Below are positions 24,990 through 37,541 of a stretch of DNA of 64,000 bases, in pieces. The position numbers were made by a program, and so were the translations under genes. Source of the stretch: Nematostella vectensis (Eukaryota > Cnidaria > Anthozoa > Actiniaria > Edwardsiidae); assembly GCF_932526225.1 (NCBI RefSeq), contig NC_064046.1, positions 124,001 to 188,000 of the forward strand, written 5' to 3'. The notes beneath the pieces were generated by a model. That model was given only the letters and a program-made list of their open reading frames with translations. It had not been told where the DNA came from and did no database searches. Within the stretch, counting starts at the first letter, position 1, and every line of letters starts with the position of its first letter.

Positions 24990-26636
24990 TAGTCCGGCGG
25001 ATATGTGTTTGAATTGCGCACTTTTTGCTAGAGTTACCAATTCTAGCATAGTGATAGTTTTTAATACCCTTTTCAAGATAGGCTATAGAGCCAAGCTCAG
25101 ATCGGTTTAAATTTCTAATTAATAAGGAGTATTGATTTGGCCGCCATTTTGAACCGGAAGTAAACTACCTTTTTATAAAAAATAAATAAACTTGCACATT
25201 TTGATACTTTTTTTCACTAGACAACTAATATGAAAGTCAAAGAATGTATTTAAAGCCAATATTTTTTAAAATAACCGCAAATTTGTCATTTTTGGAACTT
25301 TATAGGTGATAGCCACCTTTAACCGGAAGTAGTCGAAAGTTATACCTCGGACGTTTATTTCACCCCGCGCCCTCTAGCAAAAGACACCAATTTTATTGCA
25401 GTTGTAGGTTGAAATAACCTTTGTAAGATAAGCTATGGAGCCAAGATAAAGTCGGCTTTTATCACCGGCTAATATGGTTTATTATAATTGCAGCCATTTT
25501 GCACTGAAGATTAAAATTGGCATTTTTGAAAGCACAGATGCACATCTTGTTTAAAAGCAATTTAATATAAAGAAAATGTTTTCTTGCTGTGTTAGCCTCG
25601 GCATTTTGTTAAAATTTAGTGAAATCTTAGTCAGGCTGGACGTTATTAAAAATAGATTCTTATAAAACAAAAAGAGTGTGGTTCATAATACGTCGGTCTT
25701 AAACGTAATAACAAACTCCGATGAGAATTATTTTCTTTTTCTTTATTCTGTTCAGATATCTTACAGCTTTATCGTTAAACGATTCAATGGAGCTGCAAAG
25801 GGCTGAGCATTTCAAGCTGGCTTTGGTGCAAGTGCAGCGTGCTGCACCCTATCTTGCATCTAATAGCTCTTGGTTCATCATCTATATAGTTCTTTGGCTT
25901 CTTGGCACGCCTTGGAAAGCTCTAGTAGCGTTTGTCCAAAGCGGCTATGGCAACTGTTGTTCATTCTGCTAAAAAGACGGAAATATTAGGACAGGGAGGA
26001 GTGTTGTATAATAGCTGCCTTCGTCGGTAGAATGCCATTAAATGCTGTTCTTCTTCACATTCTTGCCTTGTCTACTTCCGATTCTCTGTACTTCGAAAAA
26101 AGTATCGACGCGTGACTTTTCACTTTCGGATTTTAACTTATCGGCCATTTTAATATCCAAAGATAATCCGTGTTTAAATCAGATTTTCTTTTGGCTCCAT
26201 AGCTTATCTTGAAAAGATGACCCTAAACTACTCCTGAAACAAGTTTTTTTATATATTTTTGTTTAAAGGCGCAAAGTGAAACAAGCGTGCCAGTATTTAC
26301 TCTTGACAACTTCCAGTTCAAAATCGCTGTCACCGTAAAAGTTACAAAAATGGAAAAAAATCTTGTTACTTTAAGAACTCTTTTGTTTAGATGCATTCTC
26401 TGACTTATATTTTATTTGTCTATGAGTAAACTTTCTTAAAATGTTTTTTTTGGAAAAAGTTAGTTTACTTCCGGTTTAAAATAATATTCATTATTAATCA
26501 GAAATTAAAGCCGAACCGAGCTTGGCTCCATAGCCCATCTTGTAAGAGGTATCAAAAACTATCACTATGCTAAAATTGATAACTTTAGCAAAAAGTGCGC
26601 AATTCAAGGTAAAATCTGCACATATCCGCCGGACTA
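24990..26636. mobile_element. Long inverted-repeat (fold-back) element, ~1.65 kb
   Basis: The ends TAGTCCGGCGGATATGTG and CACATATCCGCCGGACTA are complementary. Similarity continues inward for about 180 bp (GCGCACTTTTTGCTA / AGCAAAAAGTGCGC; GGCTATAGAGCCAAG / CTTGGCTCCATAGCC; CCGGAAGTAAACTA / TAGTTTACTTCCGG). A second pair, AAGATAAGCTATGGAGCCAA and TTGGCTCCATAGCTTATCTT, is nested inside. The one open frame within (25721-25972) has no recognisable domain. Probably a non-autonomous DNA transposon. Confidence 0.8.
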
Positions 26637-26671
26637 GGTTTTCCATATCAATCATGGCTTTCTTTTCTCTG

Positions 26672-26890
26672 AATGGTCTTAAAGAGCCTAGGGCGAGAGC
26701 GCGGGAGACCTGTGATATTCTAAAACGTTAGGGACTAGGCCCCATTTCCAAGATGGCTGCAAGCAAAATCGTAGTAAACACGAATTCCTGCAAGTTTACG
26801 TGGAAATTCTCGACTTACAAAGCTCTAGAGCAACAAAAAAGCGAAAAACTGATTCAAGCGGTTTCCCAAATATGGTATGTAATTTCTAAC
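26672..26890 (+). repeat. Dispersed repeat R1, copy 2
   Basis: GGTCTTAAAGAGCCTAGGGC through CCCAAATATGGTATGTAAT, aligned over its length to copy 1. Here the ATG in CCAAGATGGCTGCAAGC opens a frame of about 43 codons running to a possible donor TG|GTATGT; the same frame is broken in copy 1. It directly follows the inverted-repeat element that ends at 26636. Confidence 0.85.
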
Positions 26891-27344
26891 AAGGAAATGA
26901 CGAGCGAGCTGACAGTTTTTAAAACAAGATTGACTGGATATGAAGATGACCATCTCTTTGTTCTACACCCCCCCCCCCCCCTCGGTCCCCAGTTTGTAAG
27001 CTAACCCTGTTATTGTTCTACCCCCCCCCCCCTCCCCTCCAAGCTCACAATCCCTTTGTCCTATCACATTGTTTTTCCGCCCACCATATTGTACATTACT
27101 CCTTTTTTTAGAGGATGACGTCCCGTATAACTTCCTCCTCTGCCAACCGAGTAGCTCTCCCGACACGCAAAACCTTCTCATACCCGTGTCGGAACTGATT
27201 ATTCATTGCACCAATTATGTAAACAAATAAATAAATGAATATATAATAAATAAATAAAAAAATTGTTTGGTTTATAATCGGGCAGGCTTCTTTTACCTTT
27301 TCCAAAATCAGATTCCTTTTTTCTTTTTGGCTAATCAATTTTGT

Positions 27345-27620
27345 AATAAAATTCAGAAAATAACTTTTTGAAATAATTTCTTTAAAAAGTCCACCTGTTT
27401 ATAATAGCGGAAATGGCGTAATGTATAGCAAATCAGTCACGAAAATCTGAAAGTAACTCTTTGAAAAATTTTCTTTGAAAGTCCACCTGTTTATAATAGC
27501 GGAAATGGCGCAATGTATAGCAAATCAATCACGAAAATCTGAAAGTAACTCTTTCAATAATTTCTTTGAAAGTCCACCTGTTTCATAATAGCGGGAATGG
27601 CATAACAAATCAGTCCCAAG
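27345..27620 (+). repeat. Tandem repeat, ~3 copies of a ~95-bp unit
   Basis: Units contain CTTTGAAAGTCCACCTGTTT and ATAATAGCGGAAATGGCG, followed by AATCAGTCACGAAAATCTGA. The third copy is shortened. Confidence 0.8.
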
Positions 27621-30618
27621 TGCAAACACTGTGGAGTGGTTCCCGAGGGCCGTAACCGCGGTATGAGGCAAACAAGGCACTTTTGAGCCCTCGATAACTC
27701 CAACAGTCCCACAATATTCAAACGATTTCTGCCCTCCTTTAAGTAATTTCCTCCTCAATAACTCAAATTACACTTTAAGCCTATGCTAAAAGGCATCAGC
27801 TATTCGACATACTTACATTTTATAAACGTCAGCCTTTTCTTTCGGATCGGGTTTAGTATATGTCGCATGCAAGTCACAGTTACCTTTATTTAAAAAAAAA
27901 AAAAAAAAAATTAAAACTTGATTTCTAATTCCCATTAGTAATGTAAAAGCTTAAATCTATTAATTATTTGAAATCAAAATTGTCTTTTTCCCTTTAACAA
28001 TCTTGGGCAGAAATGCCGCGTCTTCTTACGTGGTATTTTTGTATTATGTATCGCCTCTTCAAGGTCACAAATTACTCTCAGCCCTACAGACTAAACGCCT
28101 TTTAGGGTGTTATTACGTTCTAAGGAAATTAAGTGCTACTCTCAAGGGTGTGAAACCCGCGCAATTAATACCTCATTGATGCCTTTGTGTTAAACGCTCG
28201 CTGAAAATACCCTTCTAGTAAATAATCTGTATCCATTTTTAAGAAACGGAATAAATTATGTTTCTTTTCATGAACAAAAATACTAATCATTTCATGTTTC
28301 ATCGAATGGCAATTCAAGAATAGCTATTGAGCACAATATGATTTTTTCCCTACGCTTAACCTGCTACTTATCAAATCAAATAATGATCTCCTTGCTGACT
28401 ACTTCAATACATATTACAAACTCACTTTAATTTCCAGACTCACACAACTTTTAAAAAAGTTTTCTTTCCAAAAGTGAAAAAGTTGAACCGAATTTTTAAA
28501 GATCACATGAAAAGATTGGCTTAAGAGTTGCGGTTCCCTTGCTATTTGGTTATAAAAATATAATTCTGTCTGATTGTTTTTTCGGAAGTTCGTGTATCTC
28601 TTGAAGATGAAATTACCAACGTTTCTAATCGATTAACGGGATAATTGAAGATCCCCCTAACGCCTACAATAACCAATCAGATGCTGATCTCCCCATCAGC
28701 TCCGACTGGGATTTCCGATTTAAGAGAATACACTCGAATAGCGTCGACGCAGTTGTCGGGTTACAAAAAGAGGATACAATTATATAGCTGACAATCTAGT
28801 TGTTATAGATAACAAATATTCTCTGTTACAAGTTGACCAAGCGTTCTCGGATTTATATCAAGGTGAGACAACATTATGAAAGGAGCTTAGAACTTCATTC
28901 AGAAGACAAATTACTTCTCTTAAGAACCATTGATTCTATAAGCCAGGCCGTCCGTTCATAGGGCGTCCATTCAAAGCTGTATCCAAGCTGTTCAGACCAC
29001 AGCATATCTCGCAGTTCGCAAGAAAGGTTTGGTGCACTAGTGTTTTGTTCGCTTTTCATTTCAACTTCTTTTCTGGAGCAATCATATCCCATTGTTAATA
29101 CTCCCTTTCAAATTGATAATCACTTAGCATGTAATATCAGTTGTATTTTTGTATTAGCGGATTTTCGCTAAAATATTTTAACATCAAAATATTTGAAATC
29201 CATTTGTGCTTAGCAGGTGTACTAAAGTCACCCTTTACACGATCCTAAGTCACACCAAACTAAACCGTTCCTGCAGCAAAGATGCATGTGATGTTTTGAG
29301 AATCAGGGAAATGTCATCATTCCTATTAAAATCAGAGATACGCCATGGAACTTTATTTTCGACTGCTCTAACCACAAACACATGTTGTTCGTTGTGTCAG
29401 TGAGCGTGGTTAGTTGTAACATTTACGAGTAATAGTTTCACTGTGAGATAATGACCAAGTACTTGAACACAGCGCCTGGCGCATGAATGTTGCATGATGA
29501 CGTATTAAGATATCAAAAATAACATAAAAGCTTTACTTCAGGCGCGTAGAGACAGTTTTTGATGCGATGGGTGCGCAGGAATAGAGAATTCGTATCAATC
29601 TGTCAATAAAGTATAGATGATCCCTCGATAAGAAATGATCCATTAGCTGAGGGAGGAGGGTTCGAAAGTCGTTTTTGTTTACATTTTAAAAGTAGTAAAA
29701 TTTTGCATCCTTTTACTGTTCAGTCTTTTTACGACGCTGATTTCAAGGGTAGGACTCATGATTTTCGTCCGCATTGAATATACAGAGTGACTTTGATCTC
29801 TCACTCAAAATATGAGTGCTGATTTTCGTTAATTATTGATGAGATATTGAAAAGCTTTAATTCTACTTTTAAGAATCGTTATGGCAAATGAAATAATTAT
29901 TACTGACCAATTACTTTGAGGTGTCAAGACCAAAAGAAGATTTAAATTTTAAAATTCAGAAGCCAAACCGTTTTATGCCCCTATGAGGTTTAAACTCTGA
30001 TACTACCTGGTGCGGATTTTTACCCTAGCTGGTGGATTGTTTGCCTCCCTGGCAGAGATTTTCTTGCCTGGTACAATTTCATCCTAATCTGGTGGGACAT
30101 TTTACCTCGGAAAAAAAGGCATTCCACCGACAAAGTTTTTACTGGAAATTAAATGTATTTTAGTCTTTACAGAGCTACAAAACTTTATGGCTAACGTAAT
30201 AGCGAGGTCTGTGTGAAGCCAACATAGGCCTGTGTATTGATGTTCCCAATATCCTTTGATGTAACTGTCCCAAAAGTGGGAGGAGGAAGTAGTTAGGGGA
30301 GGGTTTTTTGGAGGGGTGGTAGTTCCGATGAGAGGGGGTACCTGGTGGGTTTGAAATAGAGTACCGCTGAAAAATAAATACATACAGTCTAATATAATAA
30401 CTGTAGATGATATACAGTTTAAGAATAGCATCTTTTATCAAGCAATCGATTTATCATGAAGCATTTTAAACAGCGCGTTCAAGTGAAATGAAAACCATCC
30501 AATCAGATAAGTTGGTGCGCTGCCACTGCTAGCCCTCCGGCCCGCCGCCATTGTTAATGCACTATCGTAAAAGTTAAAAAAAAAAACTGCGATAATCTTA
30601 AACAATCTTTCATTCCAG

Positions 30619-31519
30619 GCCAGCTTCTACAACCATGCGTGGTGTCTTCATCGTCTTCTTTGGCTTTCTTCTTACTGTCGTTAGCGCCAAGTCAGCGGAG
30701 GAACGACCAACTAAGGATGTTCGCCGAGAAATTCCGCCACAAGGTTTCAGATTTAACCAATGGGGAAAGAAAGAAATTCCGCCACAAGGTTTCAGATTTA
30801 ACCAATGGGGAAAGAAAGAAATTCCGCCACAAGGTTTAAGATTCAACCAATGGGGAAAGAAAGAAATTCCGCCACAAGGTTTCAGATTCAACCAATGGGG
30901 AAAGAAAGAAATTCCGCCACAAGGTTTCAGATTCAACCAATGGGGAAAGAAAGAAATTCCGCCACAAGGTTTCAGATTTAACCAATGGGGAAAGAAAGAA
31001 ATTCCGCCACAAGGTTTAAGATTCAACCAATGGGGAAAGAAAGAAATTCCGCCACAAGGTTTGAGATTCAGCCAATGGGGAAAGAAAGAAATTCCGCCAC
31101 AAGGTTTCAGATTCAACCAATGGGGAAAGAAAGAAATTCCGCCACAGGGTTTAAGATTCAACCAATGGGGAAAGAAAGAAATTCCGCCACAAGGTTTAAG
31201 ATTCAACCAATGGGGAAAGAAAGAAATTCCGCCACAGGGTTTAAGATTCAGCCAATGGGGAAAGAGAGAAATTCCGCCACAAGGTTTGAGGTTTAACCAA
31301 TGGGGAAAGAAAGAAATTCCGCCGCAAGGTTTGAGGTTTAACCAATGGGGAAAGAAAGAAATTCCGCCGCAAGGTCTACGATTCAGCCAATGGGGAAAGA
31401 AAGAAATTCCGCCACAAGGTTTAAGATTCAACCAATGGGGAAAGAAAGAAATTCCGCCACAGGGTTTAAGATTCAACCAATGGGGAAAGAGAAAGCTGAT
31501 TAATCAGGTCATGATTTAA
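30619..31519 (+). CDS. QWamide-type neuropeptide preprohormone, 17 peptide copies
   Basis: The coding sequence is 30635-31519 (294 residues). A TTCATTCCAG acceptor ends at 30618, so the coding exon carries only 16 bases of leader. Residues 1-18 are a signal peptide (hydrophobic VFIVFFGFLLTVV, cleavage near VSA-K). A short acidic spacer ends in RR, then come 17 tandem 15-residue units EIPPQG(F/L)RF(N/S)QWGKK, two of them ending GKR, and an eight-residue tail. Six copies carry Phe and 11 carry Leu; three carry Ser in place of Asn. Cleavage at KK/KR and amidation through Gly would release EIPPQGLRFNQWamide and variants, possibly trimmed from the N-terminus up to the PP pair. This matches the cnidarian neuropeptide type I recall as QWamide in Nematostella. 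The 45-bp unit repeats are nearly identical, implying recent unequal exchange. AATAAA lies near 31697. Confidence 0.95.
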
Positions 31520-32608
31520 ACAGATAATTTAGAAAATAGTCACATGAACTTTCAAGTTAAATTGATATTCATTGGCGGTTGAATTACTTATATGTACCAG
31601 AATTAGCTGAATACTTTATAGAATTACACTTTTTGACACGAAAGAATCTGAAAAGAAAATGTTAAAATTAAGTTGTATTCAAATGTTGTGACGAAATAAA
31701 ATTGGCGAAATCTTCAAACTATTTCCAGAAGAAGAAGATTATTAACTATTGCTCTGGCCTTTCAATTAAAATGGATTTTGACCGGTATACCGCATTCCAT
31801 GCTCAGTTTTAACAAGAAAAGGGGAAACAATATTTCTGTACAAAACATTGTCACGATTTCAAAAAAAATTAGGTGCCTACCTTTTTTTATGTAACCGGAA
31901 GTCGTTTTTAACGCATGCGCTGTGGCCCAGACTATTTTGGGGCGCGGCTGCTTAGCCACAAATCTTGTGCATGGCGCTTTTCACGCTGCCATGTTGTTTC
32001 GGGACTCGCAATCGCACGGAAAACAATGTTGTAAATACTGAAAAAAGGCTCACAGGCGCTGGTTGTTTGATTGTTTGAGTGGATTTATTCATTTGAGCGA
32101 AAATCTTGTTGCGAAGAATCGTAATATAACGGCTTGTTGTTCCAAGGATCGTTCCGACAAGATCGAAATCCGGAAGAAACTATTGGGCTTGCGAAAACGT
32201 ATTGTCTCTGTCAGTTGGGACATGTCTTCGTCGCTCTCCATCTCAGAAAAATACGAGCGTTATGCAAACTAAACGGTGCAACACATCTCATTCAAACGCG
32301 TGTGAAATGTCATAAACTGGCCGCGAAGGGGAATATTTGGTACAATTAAGATACCAAGGCCTTTGTTTCAAGGATGAAAAAGTTTTCATGACTTTTTAGC
32401 ACATACCGATGTGGTTGGTCATTAATCAACGATCGCTGATCGTTAAATTTTTGATTGCCGTAGAAATTGCAGAAATATCTTTTCGATATATATGCTAATG
32501 CCGCTTAAATCCTCCGCACCACTCTTTGTCAATCAGGGTTCAATTTCAAAGATAAAGATTCTGAAAAACATTTTTGCGTGGAAACCTTTGTCAATTTGTA
32601 ATAAGTCA

Positions 32609-32697
32609 GTTAATTACCTCGAACCTTCGGCAATAAGCGTATACATCTCGGCCTCCGGCCTCGGGACGCTTATTGCCTCGGCTCTCGGTAATTAACT
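32609..32697. repeat. Palindromic hairpin, ~90 bp
   Basis: AGTTAATTACCTCGAACCTT then CGGCAATAAGCGT is mirrored by ACGCTTATTGCCTCGGCTCT then CGGTAATTAACT. The centre is CTCGGCCTCCGGCCTCGGG. Confidence 0.75.
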
Positions 32698-32829
32698 CTT
32701 ACATAAAATAACATTATAGCCACTGCCACAAGAATTATAAACAGATAATATATAGGTTTAGGCATTGCCTAAAATCGGAGCTCCAAACGACCAAACCTTT
32801 GCTTATTTTCGCTTAAAAAATATTAAATA

Positions 32830-33500
32830 TTTTTATTATTATTTCTGTTTTTGACGACGTCAACGAATTCAGAGATCATGCGACCAACTTGTTATACCCC
32901 TTCCCCCACATCTACATGACACATTCTTTAATAAAATATAAATATTTTTATTTAATTTTTTAATTTTTTATTTATTGATGACGTCCCAATCACGTGACTA
33001 TATTGGTGCACCCCCCTCAACACCTTTATGTTGACCGTTCATGAGATATAGATATTTTTATTCTTAATGAAATCGGAATAGTTTTGCTTTTAGTGACGAT
33101 GACGTCACAATTCACGTGACGGTATTTTTGCACCCCCTTTGACACAAACATGACACCTGCAAAGTTTGGTAATGAAACAATGTTTCTTTTAAGAGATGTG
33201 AATGATTTTGCTTTTAATCACATTTTTTTGCTTCAAGTGAGGTCATCGATGACGTCACACAACACGTGACCATATTGTTGCATCCCCCTTGACACCTACA
33301 TGAAACCTACCGAGTTTGGTTGCCATACAATGTTTCTTTCGTGAAATATAGATATTTTTTTTTATTTTGATGACGTAAGAATATTTTTGCTTCTAGTGAC
33401 GTCATTGATGACGTCACCAATCACGTGACAAATATTTTGCACTTCACTTGACACACTGTACATGACAACCGCCAAGTTTGGTTGTCATACGATGCTTTTA
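32830..33500 (+). repeat. Degenerate ~125-bp tandem repeat with CRE- and E-box-like motifs
   Basis: About five diverged units, each with GATGACGTCA, CACGTGAC, a (GC)ACCCCC(C)TTGACAC segment, and AAGTTTGGT then ACAATGTTTCTTT. Spacing is roughly 110-140 bp. Confidence 0.7.
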
Positions 33501-33502
33501 AG

Positions 33503-33561
33503 GGACGGACGGACGGACGGACGGACGGACGGACGGACGGACGGACGGACGGACGGACGGA
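33503..33561 (+). repeat. (GACG)n microsatellite
   Basis: About 14 perfect GGAC units immediately following the degenerate repeat. Confidence 0.95.
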
Positions 33562-34492
33562 CATCGCGTCACGAAAACTCGAGTCGATGGCTTACCAACA
33601 TTTGTTACCATTATTTGTTTTATATACCACTTTTTTTAGGTATGGGGCTCCTTTCACGCGGCGCTTCGCGTGGGAGCTCCGCTAAAACAAAAAGTGCGCG
33701 AAAAATAAAACCGTGCGGAGTGACGAGAAGCTATTGCACCCTATCATAATACTGATAATAGACATAATAGAGTCTGCCATGAAGAAGTATTATAAAAGAC
33801 GTAAATTTGGCAGAGTCGAATTCCAGTTTTTGGTGTATTCTATCATAATAGCGAATATCATAATACCGAATATACAATTAACTCTGTAATTGACTCGCCC
33901 AGCATGCCCACTGTTCGGCCGAATAAAAGACGAGGAAGCTATTGCACGCGATAATACCCAATATATACTCAATAATCCTTTTGAGTGAATGCACTTATCC
34001 GACAGGCCAAAACTTTTGCTGTGTTATTTACATATTATTTTTTTGGTATCCAAGTGCCCAGAGAATGGGAAAAAGTTTGACTTGTGACCGTGTAGTTTTC
34101 GTGTATTAAAAAAGTGTTCATTTATTACACATACAAGACTACACTGGAAACCTCTAATAAGGTGCATGTATCTTCACTGAATGTTATAGCAAATGCAATA
34201 AACTTGTTTCATCTAACCAGTTGTGGGATTGACAATCCCCATTTCCTAAAAGTGAAAGATAGGAATTCTGTCTACCACGAATTTACCACCGGTGCTTATT
34301 GGTAATAATTATTTGTACAACTGAAGGTGACAAAAAAAACTCTAGCATTGCTCGAACTATACATTAATGGTCTTCAGCGGACATTTGTGCGATTGAACGT
34401 ATTTTTCTGAATTTGGAAATCATATTGCGAGATCCGTGTCTCTTTTCGCTTCGTACAACGTTTTCGTTTTCTAGAAATGGGTGTATTTACTA

Positions 34493-34622
34493 GGCCAGGT
34501 TCCTAGAAAGCAGCTTAGCGCTAACCCAGGGATGAATGCCCTTTCTATCTTATCAAATGTCAAGATAGCCGTAATTATCCCTGGGTTTGCGCTATTAGCA
34601 TGCTTTCTGGGAAACGGCCCCT
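34493..34622. mobile_element. Hairpin element, ~130 bp
   Basis: CCTAGAAAGCAGCTTAGCGC and AACCCAGGGAT are mirrored by ATCCCTGGGTT and GCGCTATTAGCATGCTTTC. Ends GGCCAGG / CCCCTG. Confidence 0.7.
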
Positions 34623-37433
34623 GAACTATAAGTGGGCTATCCCTTCACAAGATTATTTCTATCGGAGGGTTGTTGTGATAAAGTGAATGGCTCGTCAAGC
34701 ACCCAATCCCACTAGACCCTCCGGTATCACGTGATCTCCAATATCATGCGCGTGAGTTGATACAAATGCATGCAAGTAGGGCGGCAGTACATAATACTGA
34801 AAGGCATTTTAATTACTGTTACTTTTATAAGTGCCACTTCCTCTTATCCTAGATAAAAGGTGATAAGCGACTTTAAACAAAAGTAAAAATCTTATTTTCT
34901 TTTGAATGGATAGCTGTTTTCCTTTCTTATCTTTAATCGAATCTCAACCGTAAACGCCGTTGCGGCAGTTCCTTTGGGAATTATTTACCTTTTTTCGGCT
35001 GTTGATGCTAAGTTTTTCAGCCGCAGTCCATGTTTTACATTAAATAATGCTCACTTTTAAAGAGTCCATTCAATAATGTTTCAAAATCGGGTTTGCGCAA
35101 AGGATTATGTTTATCGTAAATCACTTTCAGAATCTGGAAAGAGTTTTGCTTTCGAAAAGGCGATAATTCATTTGAGTAGAGGGTAATCTTTTAAAAGGAT
35201 CTTTGTCTACCAGGCGAGCCACCAGTTCAATTGGTAGACCTGTTATTGACACTAAATGGGGAACCGTTTAAGGGATCATTTAACTAAGTATTGATAACAG
35301 AATTTTGAAAAGTTTACCTCTTTCTGAACGCACATATTCGATAAGTAACTAGCGGATGATTACATTAAGTTAAAATCTATTGCACTCAAAGCGTTGCAAA
35401 TTAGCAGAAAAGAAATAAATGAAAAAAAGATAAGATAAGATGACCAAAAATGCACTGGTGCTATAGGGAGAGAGAAAGAGAGTGAAAAGCACAGCCGGGA
35501 GCAAGAGATTAGATCTAATGGAGTTTTATTTAGTTCGTGATCAATGTTATCAATATCCGACGCGACACTCTTAAAACGAGTGTCATTTCATGATCTCTAG
35601 CTTTTCCTCGCTTATTATGTGTTTGAGCGTGGGTTAACGATCTTTTCTGCAAATTTCACCAGATAGTGACGGAGCAATGCTCAAATTTGCTTACCGTCTC
35701 TAATGAAAGTCTATTCCTTTTTGTCGTACATGATCGACATGAGCACATTTGTGATTATAATGAAATACAGTTCAGTTTATATTTAGGTCTGGTGCTTTCC
35801 GGTATCGGTTTATAAGGAATACAAATTGTAGAATTAGGGGCTAGAAATTTGCGGTATAACCATTCCTGTTGACACGTTTTCAATAAGTAGGCGGTGAGAA
35901 AATAACCCCTGGCCCAAGGGAATGGGAATGAGTTCTAAAAACAATATTGCGATATAGTTCTGACAAAACATTTTTTCCAAGAAACACTTGCAATACTCTC
36001 TAAAGTGCTGACAACATCACGTTCCAAGAAACGCTTGCGGTGTGCGAGGTGCAGCGTTGAGTCGTCCCCACCAAACTCCCCATAAGTAGATGAACCGTCG
36101 AACAAATTGTTTGCCTGATTAAAGAATGCAAATCAACCTGTTTTAATACGTTCTCAAATAATATCAAGTCGCAAAATCATCCATTTCCCATTTCCATCAT
36201 TTCCTAATTCAAACAAATCTTTTTCCAGTATCAGACTTGAAAATAGTCATTTTATTGTAGATATATCGTTATATTATTATTATCTTAAAATTACTTCCTT
36301 GAAGGGACCTTCAAGAGTACAAGTGTGCTCGGCGGGGTATTCATAAACGCCTCCGGCCAATACACCAATTTATAAAATATATCCTTACTGCTATATAAAC
36401 TATAGATAAATATACTTCTGTAACACGCGTTAGATGGCAAACATGTGAGTTTCTCCTTCCAATTTTCATTTTTATTTTTCATCGGTTCTGAAACATTTTC
36501 TGAAGAGTCAGTGACGTCTAATAGTCCACGCTTTATGTTCTTACTTAAAGTGGTTATATGTTTTTTTTTTCAAATGCGAGGTTTTAATGCAGGATGGTTT
36601 TGTAATAATAAAGTGCGATGCACAGTGCGCTTGACAAAGTTCTGATAGATTTCCAAGATTATTCGATAAACCGTTAGAGTATTACCCTTATATTACACCC
36701 TGGTTTCCCGTTGTTTGTGAGGATTTCAATTCACATTCTGGGTCTCTCTTTTCTCATTTTATTTGGTCATTTCTCAGAATAAATGAAAACCGAACCACAA
36801 AACAACAAATAACACCCTACTCTTCCAATATTCTCTATATATGATTTTCATATATTTAGTGGTTTAGGGTAATTATGTTTTTTCCAACTCAGTGCTTTTA
36901 AGTCTCTCTGTCTGAGAAAGTGGTTCGTCCCTAGAGTAAGTATTTACAACCAAAAGAGTTTTTGTATCAGCCATTTTTATTTGGTTTACGCAATACCGGA
37001 AGACAAATAATAAGAAGAAAGCTCTCTAAAATTGAAATCGGTGCTTTGTTTATCGAATTCAATCGAGAATATTACTCCCAAATCAGCCGATGGAAATGGA
37101 CGCTTTCTCACGGTCGGAATTTTGCTAAAATAACAAAATCGCGGCCGATAGAGACTCTTTGAAGACTGATGTCGTGTACTCATATCTATCTCCCGTGACT
37201 TCGAGATTGAGGGCTGATATCTCTTGGTCATATCATATCAAATAACTGTTGTAATGGGAATTTATATCCACGCATTAACACCCTTTACCAACATTAAACC
37301 GGATAGGAAGTACTGGATATTTTCGAGTTCTTTGAGGTTGGAAAAATCCCGGAAAACGGGGGTTTTATTGCCTCCTTTCAATGTCGAACTTTAATTCACA
37401 TTCAATTAGCAAAAAATTGTATTGAATTTCTGC

Positions 37434-37441
37434 TATATAAA
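37434..37441 (+). promoter_or_regulatory. TATA box upstream of the GNIPSGWY peptide gene
   Basis: TATATAAA about 108 bp before the ATG at 37542. Confidence 0.6.
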
Positions 37442-37541
37442 TGAGAAAAAGACACCATATCAAAAACTATAAGAACAGAGCCAGTCAGGCTAGCGAGTCG
37501 GACGAAGCAGTGTAGAAAAAGTCTTTTTTTAATAGTGAATT

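Larger units (their letters stand above)
15558..30600. other. Long intergenic stretch with repeats, no supportable gene
   Basis: About 15 kb with 3' UTR sequence at the left (AATAAA at about 15700) and then AT-rich DNA. It holds two copies of a dispersed repeat, three inverted-repeat elements and two tandem arrays, all listed separately, plus C- and A-runs. Open frames here are short, lack domain signatures and several lie inside repeats. A TATA-like box with a possible 5' UTR exon and donor (about 18911-19042) is visible, but no coding exon could be attached. Confidence 0.5.
31520..37430. other. Intergenic stretch between QWamide and the small peptide cluster
   Basis: Holds the QWamide 3' UTR, then two hairpin elements, a degenerate ~125-bp repeat rich in TGACGTCA and CACGTG, and a GACG microsatellite (listed separately). 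I see no coding exon with support. Confidence 0.5.

Noticed and set aside
25721-25972. Hydrophobic 83-codon frame that looks like a secreted protein
   Set aside because: Lies wholly inside the inverted-repeat element, with no splice or poly(A) context and no recognisable domain.
30610-31476. Long minus-strand open frame of 288 codons opposite the QWamide gene
   Set aside because: It is the antisense of the 45-bp repeat, has no signal peptide or processing logic, and exists only because the unit length is a multiple of three.
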